DNA from: Phialophora verrucosa
Lineage: Eukaryota; Ascomycota; Eurotiomycetes; Chaetothyriales; Herpotrichiellaceae
DNA length: 64,000 nt
Direction of reading: 5' to 3'
Assembly (NCBI GenBank): GCA_002099365.1
Contig: MSED01000012.1
Location: 124,001 to 188,000, forward strand
How positions within the stretch are numbered: the first letter of the stretch is position 1; each line of letters starts with the position of its first letter. The translations under genes were made by a program, and so were the position numbers. The notes beneath the pieces were generated by a model. That model saw only the letters and a program-made list of their open reading frames with translations, ran no database searches and had not been told where the DNA came from. This document shows positions 44,301 through 54,423 of the stretch, in pieces.

Positions 44301-47300
44301 TGACAGCGGCAGTGGTTCGAGCTTCGACCTCCATCAACTTTTCAAGAAACTTGGTGTACAGGAGGACCTTGAATCTCCACCTCAGGTGTTTCCGCGGAAG
44401 ATCGAAGAAGAGGCTTACAGCCAGGGTAGTGCTTCACCTGACCTTTTCCCTTTGTCACAATCCATGAGCAACATTTCCCAAGCTCCCGCCGCTTTACCGC
44501 TGTCTTCTCAGATCTTGGGACCGCCACTCTTCGAGCCGGATGAGAGCGATCGCCGCTTCGTAGGCACTCCAGATTACCTGGCTCCCGAAACAATCAATGG
44601 CGCCGTCCAAGACGAAATGTGTGATTGGTGGTCTTTGGGCTGTATCATGTTCGAGTTCCTCTATGGCTATCCGCCGTTCAATGCAGATTCGCCGGAGCAG
44701 GTGTTTGACAATATCGTCAACCGGAGAATTGCCTGGCCCGAGGACGACGAAGAGATTGAAGTCAGCCCGGAGGCCAAAGACCTAATCAACAAACTGATCC
44801 AATTGGATCCGAGGGAAAGACTGGGGGCCAATAAGGACGAGAAATACCCAAGTGGCGGCTGCGAGATTCAGGCACATCCTTGGTTTGCGGACATCAACTG
44901 GGAGACACTCCTGGAAGACGAGGCTCAATTCATACCGAACCCCGAACACCCAGAAGATACCGAGTATTTCGACTCGCGTGGCGCCACCCTGACATCGTTT
45001 CCTGAGGAGCTGGAGGACCAGATATCCCCATCTGGGCCCATGCCAAATGGATCTGACAACTCCAGCCGTCCGCATGATGCACTTTTCCGGGTCAGGACGC
45101 AGGCCAATTCTGCTAAACGCGGCCTGATGCCACTCCACATTCCCCCTCATGTCATGCGCGATTCGCGGAGCAGAAGGCTGAGTGAGCCTGTCCTTGCAGA
45201 TGACTTTGGCAACTTCAATTTCAAGAACCTGCCAGTACTGGAGAAAGCCAACAAGGATATAGTAGAAAAAATGAGGAAGGAAGCGATGCAAGCACAAGCT
45301 AGAGGTTATGCTCATTCGCAGGCAGCAATGTCCGCCGCTAACAGCCCGGCAATCGGCTCCCCTGGACCTTCGCTTGAGGGCAGCCCGATGATGCCTATGC
45401 CCGTGAAGCGTGCGCTCTCTCTAAGCAAAGGCCACAGACCCGGCTCGCCATCGAGCTTGGCGACCTCCAACTCATCACCTAGCCGGCCATCGCAGCCATC
45501 GTCCCCGCTGTTGGTTCAGTTCTCTACCGCGCAACATCATGACCGCCGTAAGACATCTGGGTCATCGCAAGGAAGCAGTTCTCTGGCTCCGAGCAGCTTC
45601 TTTGATATTCCCCAGGACGCTGTCAAACATGGGCAGCAGGCGACTTCTTCACCCATTAAACCTGTTCGCATGCCGTCAATCTCGCCGGCCAAAGCGATGC
45701 CTCCACCACCAAGATCTGCAGGCATCAATGGACGCACCAGATCACAGACTGTTGGCTCGCAAGAAAGTGACGGACAGGGTGTCCAACGAGAGCCCTTCGT
45801 GCCCGGTCATCACAAGCGCAAGAGTCAGTTGCTTGTTCGGGACGTCTCACCTTCATCTTCGGATAATGAGTCGGCCCAAGCTAAGGCGCTGCTGAAAGTG
45901 CAACGACGCCGTCAAAGCTCGAGAAGACTCTCACAAATCAATTTTCTGGACGGTCCTACATACCGGCCTTTGGACGTGTTGATATGTGAGGATCATCCTG
46001 TCTCGAGACTGGTAATGGAACGGCTCTTTGAGAAACTGCGATGTCGCACCATCACCGCGACCAACGGTCCGGACGCTTTGCGGCTAGCTGTCAGCCAGAT
46101 CCAGTTTGACATTATCTTCATGGAGTTCAAGTTGCCCCTTATAAGTGGCGTCGACGTTGCTCGCATGATCCGAGATACGAAGAGCGCCAATACTGGCACT
46201 CCCATCGTCTGCATCACCGGTTACCTGAAAGATTTGCCCGAAGTCCACCATTTTGATACGCTCATGCAGAAGCCCCCAACCACTCAGAAACTGACCGAGA
46301 TGCTGGCTAAGTACTGTGCCTGGAGACCAGCTCCGAAAGATTTCAAACCTGCCATGCCTTTGACCATCCCCCATCTCAATACGCGAATTGAGTCTATGAC
46401 GAGCCAAGACAGCCCCGTTTCTGTGGCGTCAAGCCTTGCGCCAACAATGCCCGACTCATCCTACCGAGGGTCAAGCCGAGGAGACTCCATTAGCAGTGGT
46501 GGATTTTTCAGTGACTTGGACTCTCTGAAGAACGATGATATCCCTGTCATCGTTTCTCGAGCCGCCACGGAGGAGTGGGCAAAGGCCGGGCTAGGTATCT
46601 CTGACGATATTGTCGTCAGCCAGCGGCCTTATATCCAGAGCGGCTATCCCCACCTTATCCACACAGAATCCGCACCCGCCAGTGCTTCGATTGAAGATAT
46701 GGGTGGGTATGGCATACGGACACCACGACGTCAGAAATCATCAGAGGCTGTAAGACAGCGACGCGAGTTGAGGGAGAGCAAAATGGACAACCCCAGCGCC
46801 GCAGCTGAGGAAGGCGACGACGAAGACGAGGAACTTGGAGACGTTCAGGTACGGGCTCGGTCACCAATGGGGAAACCCCCGAGACCATCGTCAAAGCTCG
46901 GAATTGAAATGATGCGGACCAACAGCCGTGGCAGCGTCATATCTATGGGTGAGGACAAAGGAACAGAGCCTGACAGCCTCAGGAGGTCACTAGAGATATT
47001 GGAAGAACGCATGGAGAATCTGAGTATACCCGAGGAACCAAGTGCGGTAGCGTTGAGCGAGATCCAACCACGGAAGAGGCTGGAGAGAAGCATCTCGCAG
47101 CACTCGCATCCGGAACAGGAGACCGGACGTTCAGCGAGTGGCCAAATTACGCCTCCAGTCATTTTCCCACAGAAACCAGGAACAACTGTCGCGGATATCG
47201 AGATGCTGACGCCAGTAGCGACCAAGGCGATCAATCCCGAAGAGGAGCAGACTCCGAAGCCTCAGGGCAGTCCGTCGGGCCCACAGGGGACATGTCAGCG

Positions 47301-47304
47301 CTGA
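41362..47304 (+). CDS. rim15: Rim15/Greatwall-type protein kinase with PAS and receiver domains
   Basis: AGC-family kinase that promotes quiescence and stress entry, through Igo/endosulfine-type proteins and stress regulators in yeast. Intronless, 1,980 residues from the ATG at 41362. Order: PAS-like sensor at about 35-140; zinc-binding CRVC...H...C motif near 235-260; disordered part; kinase from about 740 (GAFGSVYLA, AIKVL, HRDLKPDN, DFG near 883) with a roughly 180-residue insert before GTPDYLAPE near 1065, a hallmark of the Greatwall/Rim15/Cek1 group; AGC C-tail; receiver domain at about 1535-1650. In the receiver, the phospho-acceptor aspartate is replaced by Glu1588 (IIFMEFKLP) while the acidic pair (CEDH) and lysine (QKPP) remain, so it probably cannot be phosphorylated. 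A later start is unlikely because the PAS region begins early. Confidence 0.93.
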   Translation: MAEDGFGQQYLEPPAVTAIKSDAGFGGEVTRHAMERSFSQDIQEGTQELKEAAEQTRNIILDLSLDGHIRWVSPSWTDVVGTDLAHVQGHKISEFISDNPDVFNAAIEALKANDSKSQNVKFAVKFGPYSDMASMLQTDDGQEPSEDNLETDDTGKATLELEGQGIMVYDRTSGGESHTMWMLQPAQEPIRIEIALPRALVETLGVGAEILAKYLTELAEAGANDPQNHPPPLPVLCRVCERSIVPWWFEKHSDLCVQEHKAEMDVQMVQENLSEHRHAIVKVLDAFEARQGRSSAAENTPFAPLPEYKGMPIGPSPAPSTAVSSASGSHNPSPVRSRSPSTAGMGHARARSFVVRRPLVRIVELILDLCDTAMEINVPSIKDSKSETEDDFKSQSPQSESRISQITQWQPPSSLENEPGLAALSADTEKLARAKVDAVHRYQDVLEYSERIRQEYMAEVDACINEALIKAERVAAGEDLSSSESECEEEAMLEGILESPGEDPEPATIPQPVVEQLEPEATRNTSYVGLKSMASALRNPRDLPHIGMAGEPRRSSSQAVSTGSSSPIECPTPKSHRSNLISQPQPVSNRRSMYIEDANDSDGSLPSTNILSHWRSDSPASASDQGRAAHSRDRKRRSMHLHGLNSASPNRQHSPGRYPPPPPSPLRMTKSRISSGDIAHSPVVSPLLTAGEFVTSGNAPILHRRQSSMHSSDLKTPSSPRLNSISHPQQPRAQPPSIKDFEVIKPISRGAFGSVYLAKKKSTGEYFAIKVLRKSDMVAKNQVTNVKAERAIMMWQGESDFVAKLYWTFSSKDYLYLVMEYLNGGDCASLVKILGGLSEDWAKKYVAEVVLGVEHLHSRGIVHRDLKPDNLLIDSKGHLKLTDFGLSRMGLVGRQKRALKQPEEAVPDLLKHGPFTQPGSGSGPTSRSTSFDYQGPHSPAPTPLMTPAFTGGMDQPSYFSLNRESSLSRETSLRNSGYRSDSGSGSSFDLHQLFKKLGVQEDLESPPQVFPRKIEEEAYSQGSASPDLFPLSQSMSNISQAPAALPLSSQILGPPLFEPDESDRRFVGTPDYLAPETINGAVQDEMCDWWSLGCIMFEFLYGYPPFNADSPEQVFDNIVNRRIAWPEDDEEIEVSPEAKDLINKLIQLDPRERLGANKDEKYPSGGCEIQAHPWFADINWETLLEDEAQFIPNPEHPEDTEYFDSRGATLTSFPEELEDQISPSGPMPNGSDNSSRPHDALFRVRTQANSAKRGLMPLHIPPHVMRDSRSRRLSEPVLADDFGNFNFKNLPVLEKANKDIVEKMRKEAMQAQARGYAHSQAAMSAANSPAIGSPGPSLEGSPMMPMPVKRALSLSKGHRPGSPSSLATSNSSPSRPSQPSSPLLVQFSTAQHHDRRKTSGSSQGSSSLAPSSFFDIPQDAVKHGQQATSSPIKPVRMPSISPAKAMPPPPRSAGINGRTRSQTVGSQESDGQGVQREPFVPGHHKRKSQLLVRDVSPSSSDNESAQAKALLKVQRRRQSSRRLSQINFLDGPTYRPLDVLICEDHPVSRLVMERLFEKLRCRTITATNGPDALRLAVSQIQFDIIFMEFKLPLISGVDVARMIRDTKSANTGTPIVCITGYLKDLPEVHHFDTLMQKPPTTQKLTEMLAKYCAWRPAPKDFKPAMPLTIPHLNTRIESMTSQDSPVSVASSLAPTMPDSSYRGSSRGDSISSGGFFSDLDSLKNDDIPVIVSRAATEEWAKAGLGISDDIVVSQRPYIQSGYPHLIHTESAPASASIEDMGGYGIRTPRRQKSSEAVRQRRELRESKMDNPSAAAEEGDDEDEELGDVQVRARSPMGKPPRPSSKLGIEMMRTNSRGSVISMGEDKGTEPDSLRRSLEILEERMENLSIPEEPSAVALSEIQPRKRLERSISQHSHPEQETGRSASGQITPPVIFPQKPGTTVADIEMLTPVATKAINPEEEQTPKPQGSPSGPQGTCQR

Positions 47305-49193
47305 ATTCTATTTTCGTTTTGTCTGTTTACGTGTATATGTGATTATGAGCCAGTTTATGGGATTTGCTTCTGACGAAGCCGAGGTTTTCTTTTGTACACA
47401 ATGACTTGCATGGCGCTGGAGGAGAGAGAGGGAAATCAATGCTGGGTTAGCAGGGCTTTGTGCTTCCTTTCCGATGTCCTTATGAGGACTGCCTGCTTCA
47501 ATACTTCAATAGTCCGACAATTGATGGTCGCTGACAACAGCGCCGGCCTCAGATACAATAGCGTGTGCTTGTACTGGCGATCCTGGTGCTTCAGGGGTGC
47601 GGCCCAATCCATTGACAGGAGCTCGGCCGCGACACGACGTTGCTCCCTCTACTCGCTCTATACTACAGCAGCATAGGGGTGCCTCGAGAGAACAGTCAGC
47701 CTGAGTACCGATTAACTCCACGGCCGTCAGGTGAAGCACACCAGGTCGAACTCCCAGCGGCGCGGTGAGTACTGCGTACTCGGCAACCCTTGCGGCTTCG
47801 TTGCGGGTAGTAGCGGCGGACACTGCTCTCTCGCCACTAGCATGGAGGGTGCCGGGCAAGGTCCTGGTTGTGGGAGATATCAACACACAACGACTGCACC
47901 GCGCTGCTCGCACTTGGTGTAGTCTGACGTCATGGTCGCGACTCACGTCTCCTGCGGACAGCGCTGTGTTTCTCGACTTTACGGAGTAGCGTCAATTGCT
48001 TGTGATTCGATGCGCACTCTTTGTTTCGTAAGTCGATGCTCACTTGGACGACATCAAAGCTCGCATGATCAAGTGATCCCCCACCGATCCAGTTAACCTT
48101 ATTTCGGGACAACTGCATCTAGAGAGGGGGAGGCGAGAGACAAGCAAGCGGGCAGCCGGTGAAAGCGCGCAAGCGTCGCCAGCGGGGGGGCGGGGGGAAG
48201 ACTGTGATTCGTGAGGTTGGAGGGCGCTGTTTCTCTTGAGGAGAAGTCCGCGGTGAAACTGCAGCGGTGGAGTGATGGCGAGCGATGCAGGGTTTCGAGG
48301 CATTATGTAGCGGTAGTACATCATAGCAGATGCAGGGCGCAGTGCAGGTGTAGAAGTAGAGGTAGAAGTAGAAGCAGACAGCGACTTGATAACTGCATGT
48401 GAAAAGGACCATTATTGCGTGTATGGTACGAGTAGTTTGTGCGAGGGTCTTGGTGTCGATCCGACCGTGCCGCGAGGGTCGGAGATGAAGCCTGGCTGTG
48501 AGCCATCTCAGGCCTAGCTCGCTTTAACTAAACCTGGTTTTGGCGTCGCAAGCAAGCCAAAGCTGGCAGCAGAGCGCTTGACCACGCCGCCCACGCCAGC
48601 CTCTCTGCCTCCGCCCAATCCATCGGGGTCTGAACCACGGCCACTTCCACTCCAACCTTTCTATCTCAAGAGTGTCAATTGAACGGGCTCTGGCGGTGCA
48701 GAATCGAGGTTGATCTTCACTTGCATCCGTCGTCAATCTGTCTGGACCTTCACTTGTATCTTTATCACTCATCCTGCGCCCTTGATCTCACTTGCGGCCG
48801 CCCTATCACCGAGTGCGCTCCCGTTTTCCTTGAAGCAGAGGTCGTTTCCCCCTTGAAACATCTCGTCCATCACCACACGCCTCGTCGCCTCCTGCGCGAG
48901 ATCCAGACCAGCAGCAGAGACCCATCGACGCTCGGTCCGCCAGCTGCGCGCCTGAAAAACAACCTTAATTCCACCCCCCTTGGGCAGAGCCGTCACTCCA
49001 GATCCAGCGACTCCGATTGCCACTCCCCGTTTCTCAACTTCAGCTTATCACGACCCGTTTGCTTCGGGCGTCCTCCATGTCACCAACCATCAGCGACTGC
49101 CTGGAATAAAAATCAGTCTCTGTTGATGTTGGCGTCTGCGCCTTTCCGGTTCCGAACTCTCCGCTGACTCCCTACCGTCATATCTCATCTAAG
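47305..49193. other. intergenic, Rim15 3' end and RING gene leader
   Basis: About 1.9 kb without a supportable gene. 48120-48380 is low-complexity, with GA/GTAGAAG runs. 48700-49193 is CT-rich and probably the 5' leader of the RING gene. Confidence 0.5.
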
Positions 49194-50498
49194 ATGGCGA
49201 CTTCATCCGCAACTTCCACGGCGGCGACTCCTACTGCAAGCAGCTCCAATAATGGAGGGTCTGGGCCGAGTTCGCCACTGCTCTTTTTCGTGGCCCTGGG
49301 CTTTGGTGTAGTCTTTACCAACTTATGGTGAGCCTCGACTAGTCTTTATCGCGTACCGCCAGCTGACCGTTTCCCTCCTAGGATCATCGTTGGTGTGAAA
49401 TATTGTTTCAGATACAATCAGCGGAATCGAGCCCGCATGAATGGCGAAGACCCCGATGGCGTAGATCTCACAACCATGCCTCGACAACATCGGCGCAGAC
49501 GGGAAAAGAAGCTGATGACGATTGAAGAGGTCAATGAAAAGTTCCCCCTGATCAAGTACAAGGCATGGCGCTCCAATCGTGCCGATGAAGGCTTGCCTAC
49601 CGCAGGCGGAATCAATACTGCATCACGGCCTGCCAGTCTACACAATGTCCAGCGGGATTCGAAGGACTCGAAGGAGATCGAGGCTCGAGAGCTAGCTCCC
49701 ATGCCGACAAACACGACGGACGGGGAGAAGCCGGCTGAGCACGGCACTCCAGAAGTCGTGGGAGGAGAGAAGAGTACTCCGGACAGTGCGCCAACAACAC
49801 CCGTCCGGCCTAAATCCACTCAATCAACTGCTACACCGGATACTCCCTTACAAAAGGTCACCACTGAGGACGAAGACGAGGAAGATGAAGAGCGTATCCA
49901 GACCGCCATTCCCGCAGAACAGCTCCCAGACCCGGGAGACGCGTGCGCGATATGCATCGACACCATTGATGATGACGACGATATCCGCGGACTGACATGT
50001 GGCCACGCCTTCCACGCCTCCTGTGTTGACCCTTGGTTGACATCGCGGCGGGCTTGTTGTCCTCTGTGCAAGGCCGACTATTATGTCCCCAAACCTCGAG
50101 CCGAAGGTGCCGAGGTCAACCCAGCGAACATTCAGCCACCCCCCACGACATTCTCGATAATTGGAAACGGTCGACCCGGCCGGAGGCCGGCTATGATCAT
50201 CCCAGGCAGGTTTATGAGCATTGTCTACCATGATCGGGACCGCCACGGGTTTCCACTGGTGGTGCGTGCCGAGCGGAGAGGTCAGCAGGAACAAGACCAA
50301 GCGCGCCGGCAGCGAGGGCAAAGTTTACCCAGCTCCAACACGGCAGCCTCCCAAGACGGAGCAGAGACCCAACAACAATCCTGGAGATCGAGGTTCGGAC
50401 TGAGAATACCTGGCCGCAGTCGACAGACAGAGCCGCCACCACCACAACCGGCGCCGGAAGCCCAACCTACGCCTTCACAGCTAGAAGCTGGAAGATGA
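49194..50498 (+). CDS. membrane-anchored RING-H2 ubiquitin ligase
   Basis: Predicted E3 ligase. Exons 49194-49327 and 49382-50498 join across a 54-nt intron (GTGAGC, CTGAC, CCTAG) to 416 residues. A Ser/Thr-rich N-terminal stretch of about 27 residues is followed by one hydrophobic segment at about 28-52 (LLFFVALGFGVVFTNLWIIV) that spans the splice. A basic juxtamembrane part (RRRREKK) and an acidic disordered part follow, then a C3H2C3 RING at about 233-275: CAIC, CGHAFHASC and CPLC. The tail is Gln/Pro-rich. One membrane helix plus cytosolic RING-H2 is common in endomembrane E3s; target and compartment are unknown. Confidence 0.88.
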
Positions 50499-51269
50499 CA
50501 AACAGAATTTCCCCAGGAGCGATGATATCTTACGACTTTACGAGATTGGGTATAACTTTGGGAGAGCGGGCGGATTGATCTACTACTTCGTAGCTTGGAT
50601 AGCGACGGGGTAGCAACGCCCCCGACCGCCCCTACTATTCTCCGGGTGAGTGCCAGGGCTATCGACGCCAATGCTCCAAACGCACTTGGTTGGATCAAGG
50701 CTTTGGAAAGAAAATCATGCCCACCGTGCGTGGTATCTTGTACATCTATCTAGCTTGACACTGCTCTTGGACACACAAGGTCAGGATTCAAATTCCATTT
50801 TGGTGTTGGTGGCAGTCCGTACGCGCGCCTCTCACTTCTCACGAGCGCTCTCGTCATCCTCCCGGACGAGTACGGAGTACCAAGCACGGGTACCCATAGG
50901 ACGGGTGGAAAAACATCACATGCACCGAGATGAGATGAGTACTTACGCGGGAGGAGAACGTACTCATAGCGTAGAGAAACTCGTACTGTGCGCTCCGTAC
51001 TCATCAGTGTACCAAGGTGAGCGGTCCCTACGACGTGCGATGAGGCGACGGGGCGATCTAGAAGCCCGATCTCGGAGCATTGATGAATCATCGATCAGCT
51101 ACAGTACCTCGTTCTCGCACGCGGGACGAGGACCGAGTAACGAGCATGGAGAAACTGTGTCTATGTCACTGATCAACGTGATCGGAAAATACCGAGTAAG
51201 AGGACGTCAATTACGACGATACGAGTAATAATACCTATCTTATCTCAGGGTACTTTACGCACGCACGGG

Positions 51270-51420
51270 TACATACTCTGGAGAAAGTATAGATGCTCTA
51301 CTCTGTACATACTCTGGAGAAAAGTACATATATATGCTCTACTCTATACATACTCTGAGAAAGTATATATGCTCTACTCTGGACAAAGTACATATATATG
51401 CTCTACTCTGTACATACTCA
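51270..51420. repeat. imperfect ~37-bp tandem repeat, about four copies
   Basis: Units of the form TACATACTCTGGAGAAAG followed by TATATATGCTCTACTCTG recur about four times with small insertions and deletions. Each copy keeps ATGCTCTACTCT. Confidence 0.85.
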
Positions 51421-51421
51421 C

Positions 51422-51435
51422 GTACTCTAGAGTAC
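51422..51435. repeat. 14-bp perfect palindrome
   Basis: GTACTCTAGAGTAC reads the same on both strands; it directly follows the tandem repeat and could extrude or form an RNA hairpin in the 3' UTR. Confidence 0.8.
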
Positions 51436-51463
51436 GCTGTACTCTGGAGTAGGTATCTACTAT

Positions 51464-51487
51464 CACGTCCACGTCCACGTCCACGTC
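51464..51487. repeat. (CACGTC)4 hexanucleotide repeat
   Basis: Four uninterrupted CACGTC units in the convergent intergenic region. Confidence 0.9.
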
Positions 51488-51904
51488 CTCCGTACAGTAT
51501 GTCCCGCGCACGAGTACCTCGCTCGCTCGTATTGATGGCGAGTATGATCCCCTGGCCGTGCGCGAAGATTTACTCCGTGCTACATCAATGTACTGTACTG
51601 CACTGTGTTGTATGTATGTACATATGTGTGTAGGGACCACAGCATTCGCATTCGCTTGGCATGGGAAGGGAGACTCGGATCGTGTGAATGAATCAGATGA
51701 ATGCAGGGTTGAACCTGATATGAATGAATACTGTCTCTCTGCTACCCTCTTATCGGGGCCTAAGCGGGAGCACGATGAAGCCGGCAGAAAAGATGTCACA
51801 ACCTCAGTGACCGGGACGAGGAGCACATCCTCGATTCTTCTCTTTAGCCTTTTCACAAATAATCTATCGCGTTGCTTCACTCGAGCCACTGCCATCCAAC
51901 CCCA

Positions 51905-54412
51905 TCACTCATCATCCTCGTTCTCACTCAAGCCCGCATTCTTCTTCATCATCGCCACGTCGTCCTCCAGGTCCTGAATCCTCCTGGCTAGCTTCTTCTT
52001 CAGGATTGCGTTGGTGGTCTTCTTCAGCAACTCCCGTTGTTCCGCAATCTTGTTCGTCATGTCCTCGATCCTCTCGAGCGCTTGACGCTTACTTTCGTCG
52101 CCTTCCTTCTCGTCATCGTCGCGGTCTTCGTCTTCTTCTCCTGCGTCGTCTTCATCTTCGTCGGAAGAAGCTTCGCCCGCCGGGGTATGGTCGGCGGTGG
52201 CGGACGGGGTGGCGCTTGTACTGGTGACGCCGAAGGAGGAGTCTGCTCCCACCTCTGGAGGATGTAAAGTGGTGTCCGGAGCTTGCGCGGTTGGCTCTGC
52301 TGCCGGGCCTTTATCCTCGTCATAGAACATGCGCTCAAGCGCGGCGAAATCATCTTGGTCAATCTCCTCTTGCACGGGTGTTTCGGTGGCCATTGGTGTC
52401 GACACATTATAAGCACCGGGGTGGTAGCCAAAGTAGTTGTCGGGTTCGGCTTCAGCATCCTCGTCCTCGTCCTCGTCTTCTTCTTCTCCCTCCTCCTCCA
52501 TGTCGGTGCTGTATCCATGCTCGTCGAGGCGCGGGTCGTGGTCGAGAAGCTGATACTTCGTGTTGACTGCTGCCTTGTCGGCCTCGAGCAGAGCATGGAC
52601 CCTTCGTTCAACAGCCTCGATATCATCCACGCGCGCTCTCTTTGTTCGTGCAAAACGTCTCTTCCGAACCCATTTCATCGGCGCGGTGATGCCATGGGCA
52701 TATTGATATGACTTGGGGTCGACGTCCGCGGGCAACGGATAGTTCCTCGCCTCCTCTTCGTCCTTGCACCGTCCCAGCACCAGCAGCATCTGACAAATGT
52801 CGATACTCTTGATCCACCCTTTCTTATCCCAAGACTTCATGCCCTCAAGGATGCATGGCAGATCCACCAAAGAAGTTGCATACTTGTGATCCTTGATCTG
52901 CAAGATGCCTCTCCGACCCAGTGTATCAAGCATCCTCAAGTTGATAGCTGCCCCGCCTTTTGAAAGAATCTCGCCTGCCTTGCCATCTTCAATCGACTTG
53001 CGCAGGTAATCGCAGTCCTCACCGGGCTGCATGCGCAGTATGAAGCCTTCGTGAATCACCGGATCCTTTTCTCGACCGACCGTCGTCTCCTTCTTGTCAT
53101 TCTCATACTCGCTCTCGAGTTCCGAGTCGTAGCCGACACCCGGTGTCCGCTTGGGTATTTTGCCCTTGACCTTGAATAGCAGGTTTGCGGGTCCTGTAGC
53201 CTTCGGGGCTGACGCCTGTGCCGTCTGAGACGGTGTTTTGAACTTGAGGGTGCGAATTGTGGGAATCTTGTTTGGTTGGGACGGAGCTGGTCGAGCGCCT
53301 TCATCGTCGCCTTGCTCCTTTATGTATTCGCGCTTGCGCTTCTTATTCGAGCCGGGTGTGGCTTCAATGTTATCCGCATTCTTCTTTTTCTTCTTTGGCT
53401 TGGCGCCATCGTCGGCGACCGGGAGAGGAGTGCTTTTGCCCGGGAGTTTGAGCTTGATGCTGGGTGTCCTCGCGGTTGCACTTTGAGGAGCCGGGGTTTG
53501 CACAGGCGCGGGCTGTATCCCCCCTGCTTGGGCCGAAGGTTTCCGGGAGAAGCTGAGTTTGAGGTTGGGGCGCTTCTCCTGTGCAGAAGAAGCGGTGTCG
53601 GACATGTCTTCGTCGCCGTCGGAGTCTATCACAGAGTCGATATCAGAGGACACGATCGGGCACTCATTCTCTCCGTTGGAGTTATGCGAGCTAGGAGTGT
53701 CGTTGATGAAGTGTACATGCACCTCCGGGTTGACGACGACGGACCTACGCCTGCCTTTAGCGGGAGTCGACTTCCTGATGCCGCCAGAACGATCAGATTT
53801 GAGGATGGACTTTGCCTCGCGCTGTTGACGATGCGACGGAGTGTGTAGGCGGCGAGATTTGGGGCGTTTAGGCTTCCCCGCGACTTTGTTCCTGCCATTC
53901 TTCCGGGGCGTCTGTTGTGCCTTGGAAGAAGCGTCATCATTGGGCGCCTCAGGCACGTCAGGCGCCAGACGTGGCGTCGGGCTGTCGATAGCCGCGGCCT
54001 GGAGGTCATGATTGGGGGTTTGCGGCGCAGGTGGAACAGGCGCAATAGGCGCGCGATGGTCCGGCTGTGGCAGCGATTCGTCGGCGTCACTCGCATCTTC
54101 TTCCACGGCGTCTGCATCGATCTCAGCTTCTTTCTCGCACGACGCCTTGGGATATGGAATCGTTGCTCTAGAGGTCGCAGGCCATTGCAGCAACGCCTCA
54201 GGCCGCAGTTGGAGTGTCAGGAAGGATGTGCACGGCGTTGCCTGCACAGGATAAAACTCGTACTTCTTACGATTCAGTGTAATCGACCACTTTTTCCCAG
54301 GCTCCAGACTTTGACACCGGGACATCGTGATCGAGGCGTCTTGGCTGCTTGCGACCTTCTGGCTTTTCTCCCTCTTCTCCTTTCCTGGGAACACACGTTG
54401 AGGATCAGGCAA
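51905..54412 (-). CDS. taf7: TFIID subunit TAF7-like
   Basis: Subunit of the general transcription factor TFIID. Intronless. Residues about 450-600 form the TAFII55 N-terminal domain: VIHEGFILRMQPGE, GRRGILQIKD, LVDLPCILEGMKSWDKKGWIKSIDICQML. A long acidic region with Asp/Glu runs follows, and the C terminus ends in a predicted coiled coil (EQRELLKKTTNAILKKKLARR). The N-terminal ~270 residues are unusual: KKWSITLNRKKYEFYPVQ and a basic Pro-rich stretch I do not recognise. Possible starts are 54412 (835 residues), 54325 (MSRCQSLEPG, 806 residues) or 53605 (MSDTASSAQEK, 566 residues), the last giving a protein of more usual TAF7 layout. Its 5' end faces the TAF3-like gene. Confidence 0.85.
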   Translation of the reverse strand: MPDPQRVFPGKEKREKSQKVASSQDASITMSRCQSLEPGKKWSITLNRKKYEFYPVQATPCTSFLTLQLRPEALLQWPATSRATIPYPKASCEKEAEIDADAVEEDASDADESLPQPDHRAPIAPVPPAPQTPNHDLQAAAIDSPTPRLAPDVPEAPNDDASSKAQQTPRKNGRNKVAGKPKRPKSRRLHTPSHRQQREAKSILKSDRSGGIRKSTPAKGRRRSVVVNPEVHVHFINDTPSSHNSNGENECPIVSSDIDSVIDSDGDEDMSDTASSAQEKRPNLKLSFSRKPSAQAGGIQPAPVQTPAPQSATARTPSIKLKLPGKSTPLPVADDGAKPKKKKKNADNIEATPGSNKKRKREYIKEQGDDEGARPAPSQPNKIPTIRTLKFKTPSQTAQASAPKATGPANLLFKVKGKIPKRTPGVGYDSELESEYENDKKETTVGREKDPVIHEGFILRMQPGEDCDYLRKSIEDGKAGEILSKGGAAINLRMLDTLGRRGILQIKDHKYATSLVDLPCILEGMKSWDKKGWIKSIDICQMLLVLGRCKDEEEARNYPLPADVDPKSYQYAHGITAPMKWVRKRRFARTKRARVDDIEAVERRVHALLEADKAAVNTKYQLLDHDPRLDEHGYSTDMEEEGEEEDEDEDEDAEAEPDNYFGYHPGAYNVSTPMATETPVQEEIDQDDFAALERMFYDEDKGPAAEPTAQAPDTTLHPPEVGADSSFGVTSTSATPSATADHTPAGEASSDEDEDDAGEEDEDRDDDEKEGDESKRQALERIEDMTNKIAEQRELLKKTTNAILKKKLARRIQDLEDDVAMMKKNAGLSENEDDE

Positions 54413-54423
54413 AGGCAGTCACG
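54326..54423. promoter_or_regulatory. compact bidirectional start region of TAF7 and TAF3 genes
   Basis: If the TAF7-like protein starts at 54325, 98 bp separate the two start codons; if it starts at 54412, only 11 bp do. The two divergent genes must share promoter elements or have overlapping 5' ends. I see no clear TATA box. Confidence 0.5.

Larger units (their letters stand above)
50499..51904. other. convergent intergenic region rich in GTAC and tandem repeats
   Basis: About 1.4 kb between the convergent 3' ends of the RING gene and the TAF7-like gene. No gene seen. From 50860 to 51440 the motif GTAC/GAGTAC recurs on both strands, and tandem repeats occur at 51270-51420 and 51464-51487. 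Confidence 0.6.
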
